A stretch of DNA of 20,116 nucleotides from NCBI GenBank assembly GCA_945866125.1, contig CAMBFZ010000034.1:1-20116 (forward strand), read 5' to 3'. The stretch comes from Bordetella parapertussis (GTDB lineage: Bacteria > Pseudomonadota > Gammaproteobacteria > Burkholderiales > Burkholderiaceae_D). Shown here piece after piece: positions 1 to 6,268 of this stretch. Under the pieces are notes generated by a model that worked only from the letters and a program-made list of their open reading frames with translations, ran no database searches and was not told the origin of the DNA. How positions within the stretch are numbered: the first letter of the stretch is position 1; every line of letters starts with the position of its first letter. A program made the translations under genes and the position numbers.

Positions 1-149
1 TGATTCTGTCGGGATTCCACGAAGCCGCGCTGGCGGCATTCGGTGCGGCACCCTATATCTTCCCAGACAAAAAAATCCACATGCAGTACACCACCACCTC
101 GCCCAAGCTGCACAAAATTTTGGGCGTCGATTCACCGGTGTTTGATTAA
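1..149 (+). CDS. C-terminal fragment of a probable thioredoxin-reductase-like ferredoxin/flavodoxin-NADP+ reductase (5' end outside window)
   Basis: The open frame runs in from the left edge (first full codon at base 3) and stops at TAA 147-149, leaving 48 residues. The visible tail has a G-F-x-E-A-A-x-A-A stretch, then Y-x-x-P-D-K-K and a closing Q-Y-T-T-T-S. This resembles the C-terminal end of the thioredoxin-reductase-fold FAD/NADP oxidoreductases that serve as ferredoxin-NADP reductases, where a GFGEA-type helix near the flavin is followed by a P-x-K strand and a Ser/Thr-rich end. Such enzymes move electrons between NADPH and ferredoxin or flavodoxin in the cytoplasm. The assignment rests on pattern memory over a short fragment, so the family is only moderately supported. 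The gene is followed within 20 bases by a strong terminator, so it ends its transcription unit. Confidence 0.5.
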   Translation, partial: ILSGFHEAALAAFGAAPYIFPDKKIHMQYTTTSPKLHKILGVDSPVFD

Positions 150-168
150 TTCTGACCGCCGCATAATG

Positions 169-208
169 CAAAGAAGAACAGGCACCGTCAAGTGCCTGTT
201 CTTCTTTG
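169..208 (+). terminator. Perfect 17-bp hairpin terminator
   Basis: The left arm 169-185 and right arm 192-208 are exact reverse complements, separated by a 6-nt loop. The base of the stem is A-rich on the left and T-rich on the right, so the distal arm itself supplies part of the U-tract. The position, 20 bases after the preceding stop codon, fits a rho-independent terminator. The A-rich/T-rich ends mean it could work in both directions. Confidence 0.85.
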
Positions 209-632
209 TTCAGGGTTGTCCGCCCGCCAATCATAAAACGCATCTGCGGCCCTTACCCGCCAGCCCGCGTCTCGCCCAGTTCGCTGCCACGCCCGCCCAT
301 ATTGGGCGCTCATCGAACTTTTGAGATTGCTAGCAGCAACAGCTTTGTTGTATTCCCTGTTTATCGATCATTGCAGGCGCAATCGGCGAAAATGTCTGTC
401 CAATCTTATCAATTCACTATTTTCAGAAAAGAGGATGACCCCATCTATTTTTGGTAAGAGCCTGTTTTACAGACACAAAGGTTTGATAAAGATCGTTTCG
501 GAATTTTCTTATGTTACATTGCAGCAACGCACAAATGACCTGGGAACGTGCGAGTTGAATCGATTCGATTGACTGAAACTAAGCTGCCACCAAGGCCACA
601 GACGGATAGTTTTCACAATAACAGCATTTATC
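209..632. other. Non-coding stretch without a recognisable gene
   Basis: About 420 bases between the terminator and the TGC-rich cluster upstream of phaZ. The open frames here give proteins with no family resemblance, no ribosome binding site and a composition unlike the neighbouring genes. The DNA is visibly richer in A+T than the flanking genes. A 10-bp palindrome (GAATCGATTC, 557-566) is present. Promoter-like hexamers occur (for example TTGATA at 483-488), but none pairs with a convincing -10. Nothing resembles a tRNA or a known riboswitch. Confidence 0.5.
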
Positions 633-658
633 TTGCAGACTTGCATTTGCTGCATTGC
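633..658 (+). promoter_or_regulatory. TGC-rich cluster upstream of phaZ, possible regulator site
   Basis: Five TGC trinucleotides fall within 25 bases (634, 642, 648, 651 and 656), three of them inside TTGC-type words, ending about 50 bases before the phaZ start codon. PhaR, the PHA-granule-associated repressor, is known to bind TGC/GCA-rich sequences in front of PHA genes. Linking this cluster to PhaR is inference, because the exact consensus is not matched. Confidence 0.3.
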
Positions 659-709
659 GGAAATTTTGAAATGGCGGCACAATTCCGGCGTCCAGAATGA
701 GAGGTCACC

Positions 710-1945
710 ATGCTCTACCAACTGCACGAAATGAATCGCACGATGCTCAACCCGCTGATTCAGTGGGCCGAGGCCTCATCAAAATTATTTACCAGTCCCG
801 TCTCACCGTTTGCGCACTCGCCTTTCGCGCAACGCATCGCCGCCGGCTACGAGTTGATGTACCGGCTTGGCAAAAATTACGAAAAGCCGCAATTCGGTAT
901 TACCTCCACCGAGATTGACGGCGCGCAGGTCGCGGTGATCGAAGAAGTCGCCCATGAAAAACCGTTTTGCCGCTTGCTGCACTTCCGCAAAGATCTGAGC
1001 AAACCGGCGCTGTCGAATTTGAAGCAACCTAAAGTGTTGCTGGTGGCGCCGTTGTCGGGTCATCATTCCACGCTGTTGCGCGATACCGTGCGAGGCTTGC
1101 TCGCAGACCATGATGTCTACATCACCGACTGGACCGATGCACGGATGGTGCCGATGGAAAAAGGCGCATTCCACTTGCACGATTATATTTACTACGTGCA
1201 GGATTTCATTCGTTTTCTGGGCCCCGATCTGAACGTGATCTCGGTCTGCCAGCCGACAGTGCCGGTGCTCGCCGCGATCTCGCTCATGGCCACCGATAAT
1301 GAAGCCAACATGCCCAAGACGATGGTGATGATGGGCGGCCCGATCGATCCGCGCAAATCGCCGACGCAGGTCAATGATCTGGCTACGGATAAACCGTTTT
1401 CGTGGTTTGAAAATACCGTCATCTATAGTGTGCCGCCCAACTATCCTGGCTATGGCCGTTCGGTCTATCCGGGCTTCTTGCAGCACGCTGGTTTCGTCGC
1501 TATGAACCCCCGGCGGCATGCGGAAAGTCATTGGGAGTATTACCTGCATCTGCGCCGTGGCGACAATGAATCGGCAGAAGATCATCGCAAGTTTTACGAT
1601 GAGTACAATGCCGTGCTTGATATGCCGGCGGAATATTATTTGGAGACGATCAAGACCGTATTCCAGGAATTTCGTCTGCCTGCCGGTACGTGGGAAGTCG
1701 AAGGCAAACTAGTGCGTCCGCAAGATATCAAGAACGTCGCCCTCTTTACCATTGAAGGCGAGCTCGACGATATCTCCGGCTCTGGTCAGACGCGTGCGGC
1801 GCACGATTTGTGCGCCCACATTCCTAAAACGATGAAGCAGCATTTCACCGCGCCGGGCGCTGGCCACTATGGTATTTTTTCCGGTCGTCGCTGGCGCGAT
1901 CATATCGCTCCCCGCATCACGGAATTCATTAAGGCACACGCCTGA
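710..1945 (+). CDS. phaZ: Intracellular polyhydroxyalkanoate depolymerase PhaZ
   Basis: This 411-residue protein matches the intracellular PHB depolymerase family of Burkholderiales along its whole length, starting with the typical MLYQLHEMNR N-terminus. These enzymes hydrolyse stored polyhydroxybutyrate on native granules in the cytoplasm. The fold is alpha/beta hydrolase with a cysteine nucleophile in place of serine. Cys180 lies in SVCQPT, the acidic residue is Asp353 or Asp354 in EGELDD, and His386 lies in GAGHYGIFSG. No signal peptide is present, as expected for the intracellular type. The start is supported by a GAGAGG-type Shine-Dalgarno a few bases upstream and by the family N-terminus. 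It appears to be a single-gene unit: about 560 non-coding bases precede it and a terminator follows. The TGC-rich cluster upstream may be a PHA-responsive control site. Confidence 0.95.
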   Translation: MLYQLHEMNRTMLNPLIQWAEASSKLFTSPVSPFAHSPFAQRIAAGYELMYRLGKNYEKPQFGITSTEIDGAQVAVIEEVAHEKPFCRLLHFRKDLSKPALSNLKQPKVLLVAPLSGHHSTLLRDTVRGLLADHDVYITDWTDARMVPMEKGAFHLHDYIYYVQDFIRFLGPDLNVISVCQPTVPVLAAISLMATDNEANMPKTMVMMGGPIDPRKSPTQVNDLATDKPFSWFENTVIYSVPPNYPGYGRSVYPGFLQHAGFVAMNPRRHAESHWEYYLHLRRGDNESAEDHRKFYDEYNAVLDMPAEYYLETIKTVFQEFRLPAGTWEVEGKLVRPQDIKNVALFTIEGELDDISGSGQTRAAHDLCAHIPKTMKQHFTAPGAGHYGIFSGRRWRDHIAPRITEFIKAHA

Positions 1946-1976
1946 TTTCCACGCCGTCTGTGCCGATTCGGTGTTC

Positions 1977-2008
1977 AAAAGCCGCCCCCTGAACCGGGCG
2001 GTTTTTTT
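1977..2008 (+). terminator. Rho-independent terminator of phaZ
   Basis: A GC-rich stem (CCGCCC 1982-1987 with GGGCGG 1996-2001, 8-nt loop) is extended by one G-T pair and four A-T pairs and followed by a run of seven T. It lies 32 bases after the phaZ stop and before the next promoter. Confidence 0.85.
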
Positions 2009-2024
2009 GTTGGGTATCACGAAT

Positions 2025-2053
2025 TTGTGAGCCGGCGCAATGTGCCCGATAAT
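2025..2053 (+). promoter_or_regulatory. Sigma70-type promoter of the rsxB-nth operon
   Basis: TTGTGA (2025-2030) and GATAAT (2048-2053) are separated by exactly 17 bases and match the TTGACA/TATAAT consensus at four and five positions. The expected start of transcription, 6-9 bases after the -10, falls at about 2060-2062, which is at the ATG of the first gene (2062). No Shine-Dalgarno is visible upstream of that ATG, which fits a leaderless message. Confidence 0.6.
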
Positions 2054-2061
2054 AACGTCCT

Positions 2062-2754
2062 ATGAATCAGCACGCCCGCTCCTCTCTGGCCGATCGCATT
2101 GAAGATCTGCTGCCGCAAACTCAGTGCACCAAGTGCGGGTATGCAGGCTGCCGTCCGTACGCCGAAGCGATCGCCGAAGGCAGCGCGGGTTACAACCAAT
2201 GCCCGCCCGGCGGCGCCGAAGGCGTCGCCCGCCTTGCCCGCTTGCTTGGCAAGCCCGTCATACCACTTAACCCGGCGCATGGACTGGAACGTGAGCGACC
2301 GCTTGCCTTGATTGATGAGAGCGCTTGTATCGGCTGCACCCTGTGCATCCAAGCCTGCCCGGTCGACGCGATTGTAGGCGCCGCCAAACAGATGCACACC
2401 GTGATTGCAGAGCTCTGCACCGGTTGCGATTTGTGCGTGCCACCCTGCCCGGTCGACTGCATCGCGATGATCCCGGTGACGCCGGGTAAAACCGGTTGGG
2501 ATGCCTGGTCCCAGCAAGCCGCCAATGCGGCGCGCCTACGACACGACCAGCGCACTGCGCGCCTGCAGCGCGAGAAAGCCGACAACGACGCAAGGCTCGC
2601 CGCCAAGGCTGCTGCGAAGATGAAAGAAGTCAATGCTGAAGTGGCCGCCACGCCGGAAGAGCAGGCTGAAAAAGAACGCAAACGTGCCATCATCGCTGCC
2701 GCGATGGAGCGCGCACGGTTAAAAAAAGCGACGGACTCAGGGACGCCCTCATGA
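2062..2754 (+). CDS. rsxB: Orphan RnfB/RsxB-like ferredoxin with three cysteine clusters
   Basis: The 230-residue protein has the RnfB/RsxB cysteine layout. A four-cysteine domain (Cys22, 25, 30, 47, in CTKCGYAGC) is followed by two ferredoxin-type CX2CX2CX3CP motifs (Cys89/92/95/99 and Cys119/122/125/129). RnfB normally passes electrons inside the membrane Rnf/Rsx complex. This copy lacks the usual N-terminal membrane helix and no other rnf gene is visible beside it, so it is probably a soluble ferredoxin-like protein. Residues 150-230 form a charged Ala/Lys/Glu-rich tail, likely helical or coiled coil. The last codons overlap the nth start (ATGA). In E. coli nth also closes the rsx operon, so the pairing looks like a conserved remnant. 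The true electron donor and acceptor cannot be told from sequence. Confidence 0.85.
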   Translation: MNQHARSSLADRIEDLLPQTQCTKCGYAGCRPYAEAIAEGSAGYNQCPPGGAEGVARLARLLGKPVIPLNPAHGLERERPLALIDESACIGCTLCIQACPVDAIVGAAKQMHTVIAELCTGCDLCVPPCPVDCIAMIPVTPGKTGWDAWSQQAANAARLRHDQRTARLQREKADNDARLAAKAAAKMKEVNAEVAATPEEQAEKERKRAIIAAAMERARLKKATDSGTPS

Positions 2755-3401
2755 ATCTCGACAAACGGCGCGCTATTTTTTCGCGCTTTCAGGCAGCCAA
2801 CCCGCACCCCACCACGGAGCTGGAATACACCACACCTTTCGAGCTGCTGATTGCCGTCATTCTCTCGGCGCAGGCAACGGATGTCTCAGTCAACAAGGCC
2901 ACACGCAAGCTCTATGCGGTCGCGTCCACGCCGGCGCAAATTGTTGCGCTTGGGGTCGAGGGGCTGATTCCCTATATTCAAACGATTGGTCTGTTTCGCA
3001 CCAAAGCAAAAAACGTGATTGCCACGTGCCATATTTTGCTGCAACAGCATCACGGTGCAGTGCCACGCGACCGCACAGCACTCGAAGCGCTGCCAGGTGT
3101 GGGTCGCAAAACGGCCAACGTCATTTTAAATACCGCCTTTGGCGAGCCGGCCATTGCGGTTGATACGCATATTTTTCGGGTCGCAAATCGTACCGGCATC
3201 GCCCCCGGCAAAAACGTCGACGAAGTCGAACGCAAGCTCATGAAACTCATGCCACCCGAGTATGTGATGGACGCCCATCACTGGCTGATTTTGCATGGTC
3301 GCTACACCTGCATGGCGCGCACGCCGCAGTGCTGGAATTGTGTCATTGCTGATCTATGCGAGTACCGACACAAGACCCCGCTGCCTGATAAGACCCTCTG
3401 A
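2751..3401 (+). CDS. nth: Endonuclease III, DNA glycosylase/AP lyase
   Basis: This 216-residue protein keeps the E. coli Nth residue numbering. The helix-hairpin-helix LPGVGRKTAN contains catalytic Lys120, Asp138 lies in VDTH, and the [4Fe-4S] ligands are Cys187, Cys194, Cys197 and Cys203. The enzyme removes oxidised pyrimidines from DNA and nicks the abasic site by beta-elimination (base excision repair). The start codon overlaps the stop of the upstream ferredoxin gene by four bases, indicating translational coupling. The length is normal and no key residue is missing. Confidence 0.97.
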   Translation: MNLDKRRAIFSRFQAANPHPTTELEYTTPFELLIAVILSAQATDVSVNKATRKLYAVASTPAQIVALGVEGLIPYIQTIGLFRTKAKNVIATCHILLQQHHGAVPRDRTALEALPGVGRKTANVILNTAFGEPAIAVDTHIFRVANRTGIAPGKNVDEVERKLMKLMPPEYVMDAHHWLILHGRYTCMARTPQCWNCVIADLCEYRHKTPLPDKTL

Positions 3402-3415
3402 GAAACGAGAACGAT

Positions 3416-3988
3416 ATGGAAGCTTTACTGAACACGGCCGCCGTCGTGGCACTGGGCGAAATGGGCGACAAGACGCAGGTTCTTGCGCTCTTGTTGGCGG
3501 TACGGTATCACCGGCCGCTACCTATCCTGTTGGGGATTTTTCTTGCGACGATTTTGTCGATGGGTATAACCGCGATCTTGGGCAGCAGCCTGTCTAGTTT
3601 GGTGCCGACTGAATTATTGCGCTGGCTGCTTGTGGTCCTTTTCTTTGCAGTCGCCGTCTGGACGCTGATTCCCGAAAAAGATGACGATGACGACGACGAT
3701 GATGTCCCCCTTAAGACATCAAACAACCTTGTCCTGATCGCCTTCGGTACATTCCTGTTGGCCGAGTTGGGTGACAAATCGCAGCTCGCTACCCTGGTCA
3801 TGGCCGCAACCTACCAGGACTTCACGCTCGTCATGATCGGTGCCACGCTGGGGGAAATGTTAGCCATTGCACCGGCCGTGTTGCTCGGCAAAACCACCGC
3901 GCAATACATACCACTAAAGTGGATGCGGATCGCGGCAGCCGCCCTGTTTGCCGCGCTTGGTTTATGGGTCTTGGTGATGGGACTGTAG
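3416..3988 (+). CDS. TMEM165/GDT1 (UPF0016) family membrane protein, probable Mn2+ or divalent-cation transporter
   Basis: The 190-residue protein consists of two homologous halves, each with the family signature E-x-G-D-K-[ST]: Glu14-Gly16-Asp17-Lys18-Thr19 and Glu117 to Ser122. About six membrane helices are visible (roughly 5-28, 35-57, 67-85, 104-131, 136-157 and 168-189). Family members export Mn2+ in bacteria or exchange Mn2+/Ca2+ for H+ in eukaryotes. The substrate here is inferred from the family. The halves are joined by a loop carrying eight consecutive Asp residues (89-96), which is unusually acidic and could bind cations. The gene starts 14 bases after nth and is followed 2 bases later by the next gene, so it sits inside the operon. 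No yybP-ykoY manganese riboswitch is visible in front of it. Confidence 0.88.
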   Translation: MEALLNTAAVVALGEMGDKTQVLALLLAVRYHRPLPILLGIFLATILSMGITAILGSSLSSLVPTELLRWLLVVLFFAVAVWTLIPEKDDDDDDDDVPLKTSNNLVLIAFGTFLLAELGDKSQLATLVMAATYQDFTLVMIGATLGEMLAIAPAVLLGKTTAQYIPLKWMRIAAAALFAALGLWVLVMGL

Positions 3989-3990
3989 CG

Positions 3991-4410
3991 ATGTTTGCAC
4001 CAAGCAAAGAAGAGGTCCGTGATTTTTTTTGTGCGACCTGGCGTAAAGCACAAGCGCAGGCCGTACTCACGCCACTCGAAGCCATCGCGCGCGACTGGCT
4101 GCTCCAGCATCCGGAATACGACAGCGATCTGCGCAATCCCGATGCCGCGCATACCGACTACGGGATCGAGCAAGGCAAATCCAATCCTTTCTTGCATCTG
4201 TCAATGCATCTCTCGATCGCCGAGCAGATCTCGATTGACCAGCCCAAAGGCATACGCGAGGCCTTTATGGCGCTGGCTAAACGGCACGGGTCGGAACACA
4301 CCGCCCATCACGAGATCATGGAATGTCTGGGCCAGATGCTGTGGACAGCCCAGCGCAACGGCACCCCGCCGGATGGCGAGGCATATCTGGACTGTGTGCG
4401 CGGACGCTAG
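3991..4410 (+). CDS. DUF1841 family protein
   Basis: The product is 139 residues, starting MFAPSKEEVRDFF. The sequence carries the DUF1841 hallmarks: TPLEAIARDWLLQHPEY near residues 31-47, NPFLHLSMHLSIAEQ near 70-85, and a closing HHEIMECLG segment with conserved His, Glu and Cys. No biochemical function is known to me for this family. The several His/Glu positions could bind metal, but that is speculation. I chose ATG 3991 because it lies 2 bases after the preceding stop and gives the family N-terminus. A longer in-frame start at 3919 would lie inside the transporter gene and adds unrelated sequence. It is the last gene of the operon, ahead of a strong terminator. Confidence 0.85.
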   Translation: MFAPSKEEVRDFFCATWRKAQAQAVLTPLEAIARDWLLQHPEYDSDLRNPDAAHTDYGIEQGKSNPFLHLSMHLSIAEQISIDQPKGIREAFMALAKRHGSEHTAHHEIMECLGQMLWTAQRNGTPPDGEAYLDCVRGR

Positions 4411-4426
4411 CGCTGTGCGCCAGGCG

Positions 4427-4458
4427 AAAAAAATCCACGGCACGCCGTGGATTTTTTT
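4427..4458. terminator. Bidirectional 14-bp hairpin terminator between convergent genes
   Basis: Arms 4427-4440 and 4445-4458 are exact reverse complements around a CACG loop. The left arm begins with seven A and the right arm ends in seven T, plus one more T, so each strand reads as a stem followed by a U-tract. It lies between the DUF1841 gene (plus) and the cytochrome gene (minus) and can serve both. Confidence 0.9.
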
Positions 4459-4477
4459 TAAGAACGTACTACGCTGC

Positions 4478-4828
4478 TTATTTGCGTACCACCAGCGCGC
4501 TCGGCAAGCTGGCCAAGTAGGCAGCGATATCGCCAATCTCGGTCTTCGATAAAGGCTTGGCCATGCCGCCCATGATCGCGTTGCCGCGACCGTTTGAGCC
4601 GCTGGCGCCACGCTGATAGGCCACTAACGCGTGCTCAAGATAGTCTGCATGCTGGCCCGCGAGTTTGGGGTAGCTTGGATCAATCGGGCTACTAAAATCG
4701 GCACCGTGGCAGGAAGCGCAATTATATTTTTGTGCCGCAGCCTTACCGGCTGCAACATTGCCCGCTTGGGCGTTCAGGGTTGTGGCGCAGGCAAGCAGGG
4801 TCACCAGCAAGGCAATCATCTTTTTCAT
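4478..4828 (-). CDS. Small periplasmic cytochrome c (class I, c553/c4-like)
   Basis: This 116-residue precursor has a Sec signal peptide (KK followed by a hydrophobic core and AQA, cleavage near residue 22). One haem-attachment motif CASCH is present (Cys37, Cys40, His41), and Met86 in GNAIMGGM is the likely sixth ligand. The C-terminal helix (SKTEIGDIAAYLASL) is typical of class I cytochromes. It should carry single electrons in the periplasm. The start has a good Shine-Dalgarno (ACGGAG, six bases before ATG). It lies 12 bases downstream of a second cytochrome gene on the same strand, so the two are probably co-transcribed. Redox partners cannot be read from the sequence. Terminal oxidases are the usual acceptors for such proteins. 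Confidence 0.92.
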   Translation of the reverse strand: MKKMIALLVTLLACATTLNAQAGNVAAGKAAAQKYNCASCHGADFSSPIDPSYPKLAGQHADYLEHALVAYQRGASGSNGRGNAIMGGMAKPLSKTEIGDIAAYLASLPSALVVRK

Positions 4829-4840
4829 GGTGGGCTCCGT

Positions 4841-5161
4841 TTATTTCTGCTGCGCGTAATAAGCAGCCAGGTCAGCAATATCCTGATCCGACAGACCGGC
4901 GGCGATGCCACGCATGGTCGGATGGTTACGTTCGCCCTTCTTGTAGGCGCTCAGCGCGGACGCGACGTATTTTTCAGACTGACCACCAAGGACCGGCACG
5001 CGGTAGACCTCAGGAAAGGAAGCCTTGTAACCGGGAATGCCGTGGCAGCCGATACACATGGCAACCTTGTTTTCAGCGGCTTTGGCGTCTCCCTTGATGT
5101 CCGCTGCTGCGGAAATCTGGGCCACACCCGCCAGCGCGAGAAGTGCAAAGAGTTTTTTCAT
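4841..5161 (-). CDS. Small periplasmic cytochrome c (class I, c553-like)
   Basis: This 106-residue precursor has a signal peptide ending near SAAA (residue 20). The haem motif is CIGCH (Cys36, Cys39, His40), Met83 in HPTMRG is the probable axial ligand, and there is a C-terminal helix (SDQDIADLAAYYAQ). It is a mono-haem electron carrier of the periplasm and a distant paralogue of the downstream cytochrome. Together the two look like the halves of a cytochrome c4-type di-haem protein encoded as separate genes. It is the promoter-proximal gene of the pair and is transcribed divergently from the MoxR gene across a 240-base gap. The Shine-Dalgarno is weak. Confidence 0.92.
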   Translation of the reverse strand: MKKLFALLALAGVAQISAAADIKGDAKAAENKVAMCIGCHGIPGYKASFPEVYRVPVLGGQSEKYVASALSAYKKGERNHPTMRGIAAGLSDQDIADLAAYYAQQK

Positions 5162-5363
5162 GATAGCTGGGGTAGTTGAATCGAAACTGGTCCGGCGGCC
5201 GGCGTATCGTTAATAACAAATTAATAATTGCCTAAAAATGTTGCTTGGCCGCCTACAAAAAGCGCTCAAGTTTAACCGATTAACATCAGCGAGTCTATTT
5301 CGGGCACCAAAGATCGCGCTTTCCTTGTATTTAACCTGGCCGACCCCGTCGTTGCCGGTCGTT

Positions 5364-5369
5364 TATACT
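5364..5369 (+). promoter_or_regulatory. Possible -10 element for moxR
   Basis: TATACT matches five of six positions of the -10 consensus and lies 32 bases before the moxR start. No good -35 hexamer is found 16-18 bases upstream, so an activator may be needed or the site may be chance. The rest of the divergent gap (5162-5401) is AT-rich around 5210-5240, where the promoter of the cytochrome pair would be expected. No convincing hexamer pair was identified there. Confidence 0.3.
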
Positions 5370-5401
5370 CGAGCCACTTTTACTTTCACCTCCCAGCCCC
5401 C

Positions 5402-6256
5402 ATGCGATCCACTTCCCGATTCGAAGGCTCCGACAGCTACGTTGCCACCCACGACCTGAAACTGGCCGTTAACGCAGCGCTGACGCTGCAACGTCCCCTG
5501 TTAATTAAAGGCGAGCCAGGCACCGGCAAGACCATGCTGGCCGAGGAAGTCGCCGCGGCCTTGGGTATGCCACTCATGCAGTGGCACATTAAATCCACCA
5601 CCAAGGCCCAGCAGGGTCTGTATGAATACGACGCGGTCTCGCGCCTGCGTGACTCGCAGCTCGGCGATGAGCGGGTCAAGGACATTCACAATTACATCGT
5701 GCGAGGCGTACTGTGGCAGGCGTTTACAGCACCCGAGCCGGTAGTCTTGCTGATCGACGAGATTGATAAGGCCGACATTGAATTCCCCAATGACTTGCTG
5801 CGCGAGCTGGACCGCATGGAATTTTATGTGTACGAGACGCGCGAAATGGTGCGCGCGGTGCACCGGCCGCTGGTGATCATCACGTCCAACAATGAAAAAG
5901 AATTACCGGACGCTTTCCTGCGCCGCTGCTTTTTTCATTACATCAAATTCCCCGACAAAGAAACGATGCAGCAAATCGTCGACGTACACTTTCCGGGGCT
6001 GAAAAAAGAACTGCTGGCGCAGGCATTGCAGACCTTTTATGAAGTGCGCGAAGTGGCCGGACTAAAGAAAAAACCGTCCACCTCCGAGCTGCTCGACTGG
6101 TTGAAACTCTTGCTGGCCGAAGATATTTCACCGGAAGCTTTGCGCAGCCAGGACCAAAAAAGCATCGTACCGCCACTGCATGGCGCGCTATTGAAAAACG
6201 AACAGGACGTGCATTTGTTTGAACGTCTGGTCTTTATGTCCCGCGCCAATCGCTAA
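5402..6256 (+). CDS. MoxR-type AAA+ ATPase
   Basis: The 284-residue protein has the MoxR order of motifs: Walker A GEPGTGKT (37-44), Walker B VVLLIDEIDKAD (114-125), sensor 1 TSNNEKELPDAF (161-172) and a following Arg-Arg pair that can supply the arginine finger. MoxR proteins are chaperone-like ATPases that act with a von Willebrand A partner to mature or activate metal-containing or multi-subunit complexes. The partner gene follows 12 bases later. The start ATG follows a C-rich leader with no Shine-Dalgarno, but it agrees with the family N-terminus (RFEGSDSYVA). The target complex is unknown. The divergent cytochromes c make a redox target conceivable. Confidence 0.93.
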   Translation: MRSTSRFEGSDSYVATHDLKLAVNAALTLQRPLLIKGEPGTGKTMLAEEVAAALGMPLMQWHIKSTTKAQQGLYEYDAVSRLRDSQLGDERVKDIHNYIVRGVLWQAFTAPEPVVLLIDEIDKADIEFPNDLLRELDRMEFYVYETREMVRAVHRPLVIITSNNEKELPDAFLRRCFFHYIKFPDKETMQQIVDVHFPGLKKELLAQALQTFYEVREVAGLKKKPSTSELLDWLKLLLAEDISPEALRSQDQKSIVPPLHGALLKNEQDVHLFERLVFMSRANR

Positions 6257-6268
6257 GCCACCGCCACC

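Noticed and set aside
672..690. Sigma54-like GG-N10-GC pattern before phaZ
   Set aside because: Only the GG and GC doublets and part of the -24 element fit. The TTGC part is absent, and no enhancer site or activator gene is near.
803..1585. Long open frame (260 codons) on the minus strand inside phaZ
   Set aside because: It is antisense to a full-length, strongly recognised gene. The protein is rich in His and Arg with no family resemblance, as expected for a shadow frame.
2017..2517. 166-codon minus-strand frame opposite rsxB
   Set aside because: It covers the promoter and the cysteine clusters of rsxB in antisense and resembles no family.
4631..5179. 182-codon plus-strand frame across both cytochrome genes
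   Set aside because: It runs opposite two cytochromes with intact signal peptides and haem motifs. It has no ribosome binding site or recognisable domain.
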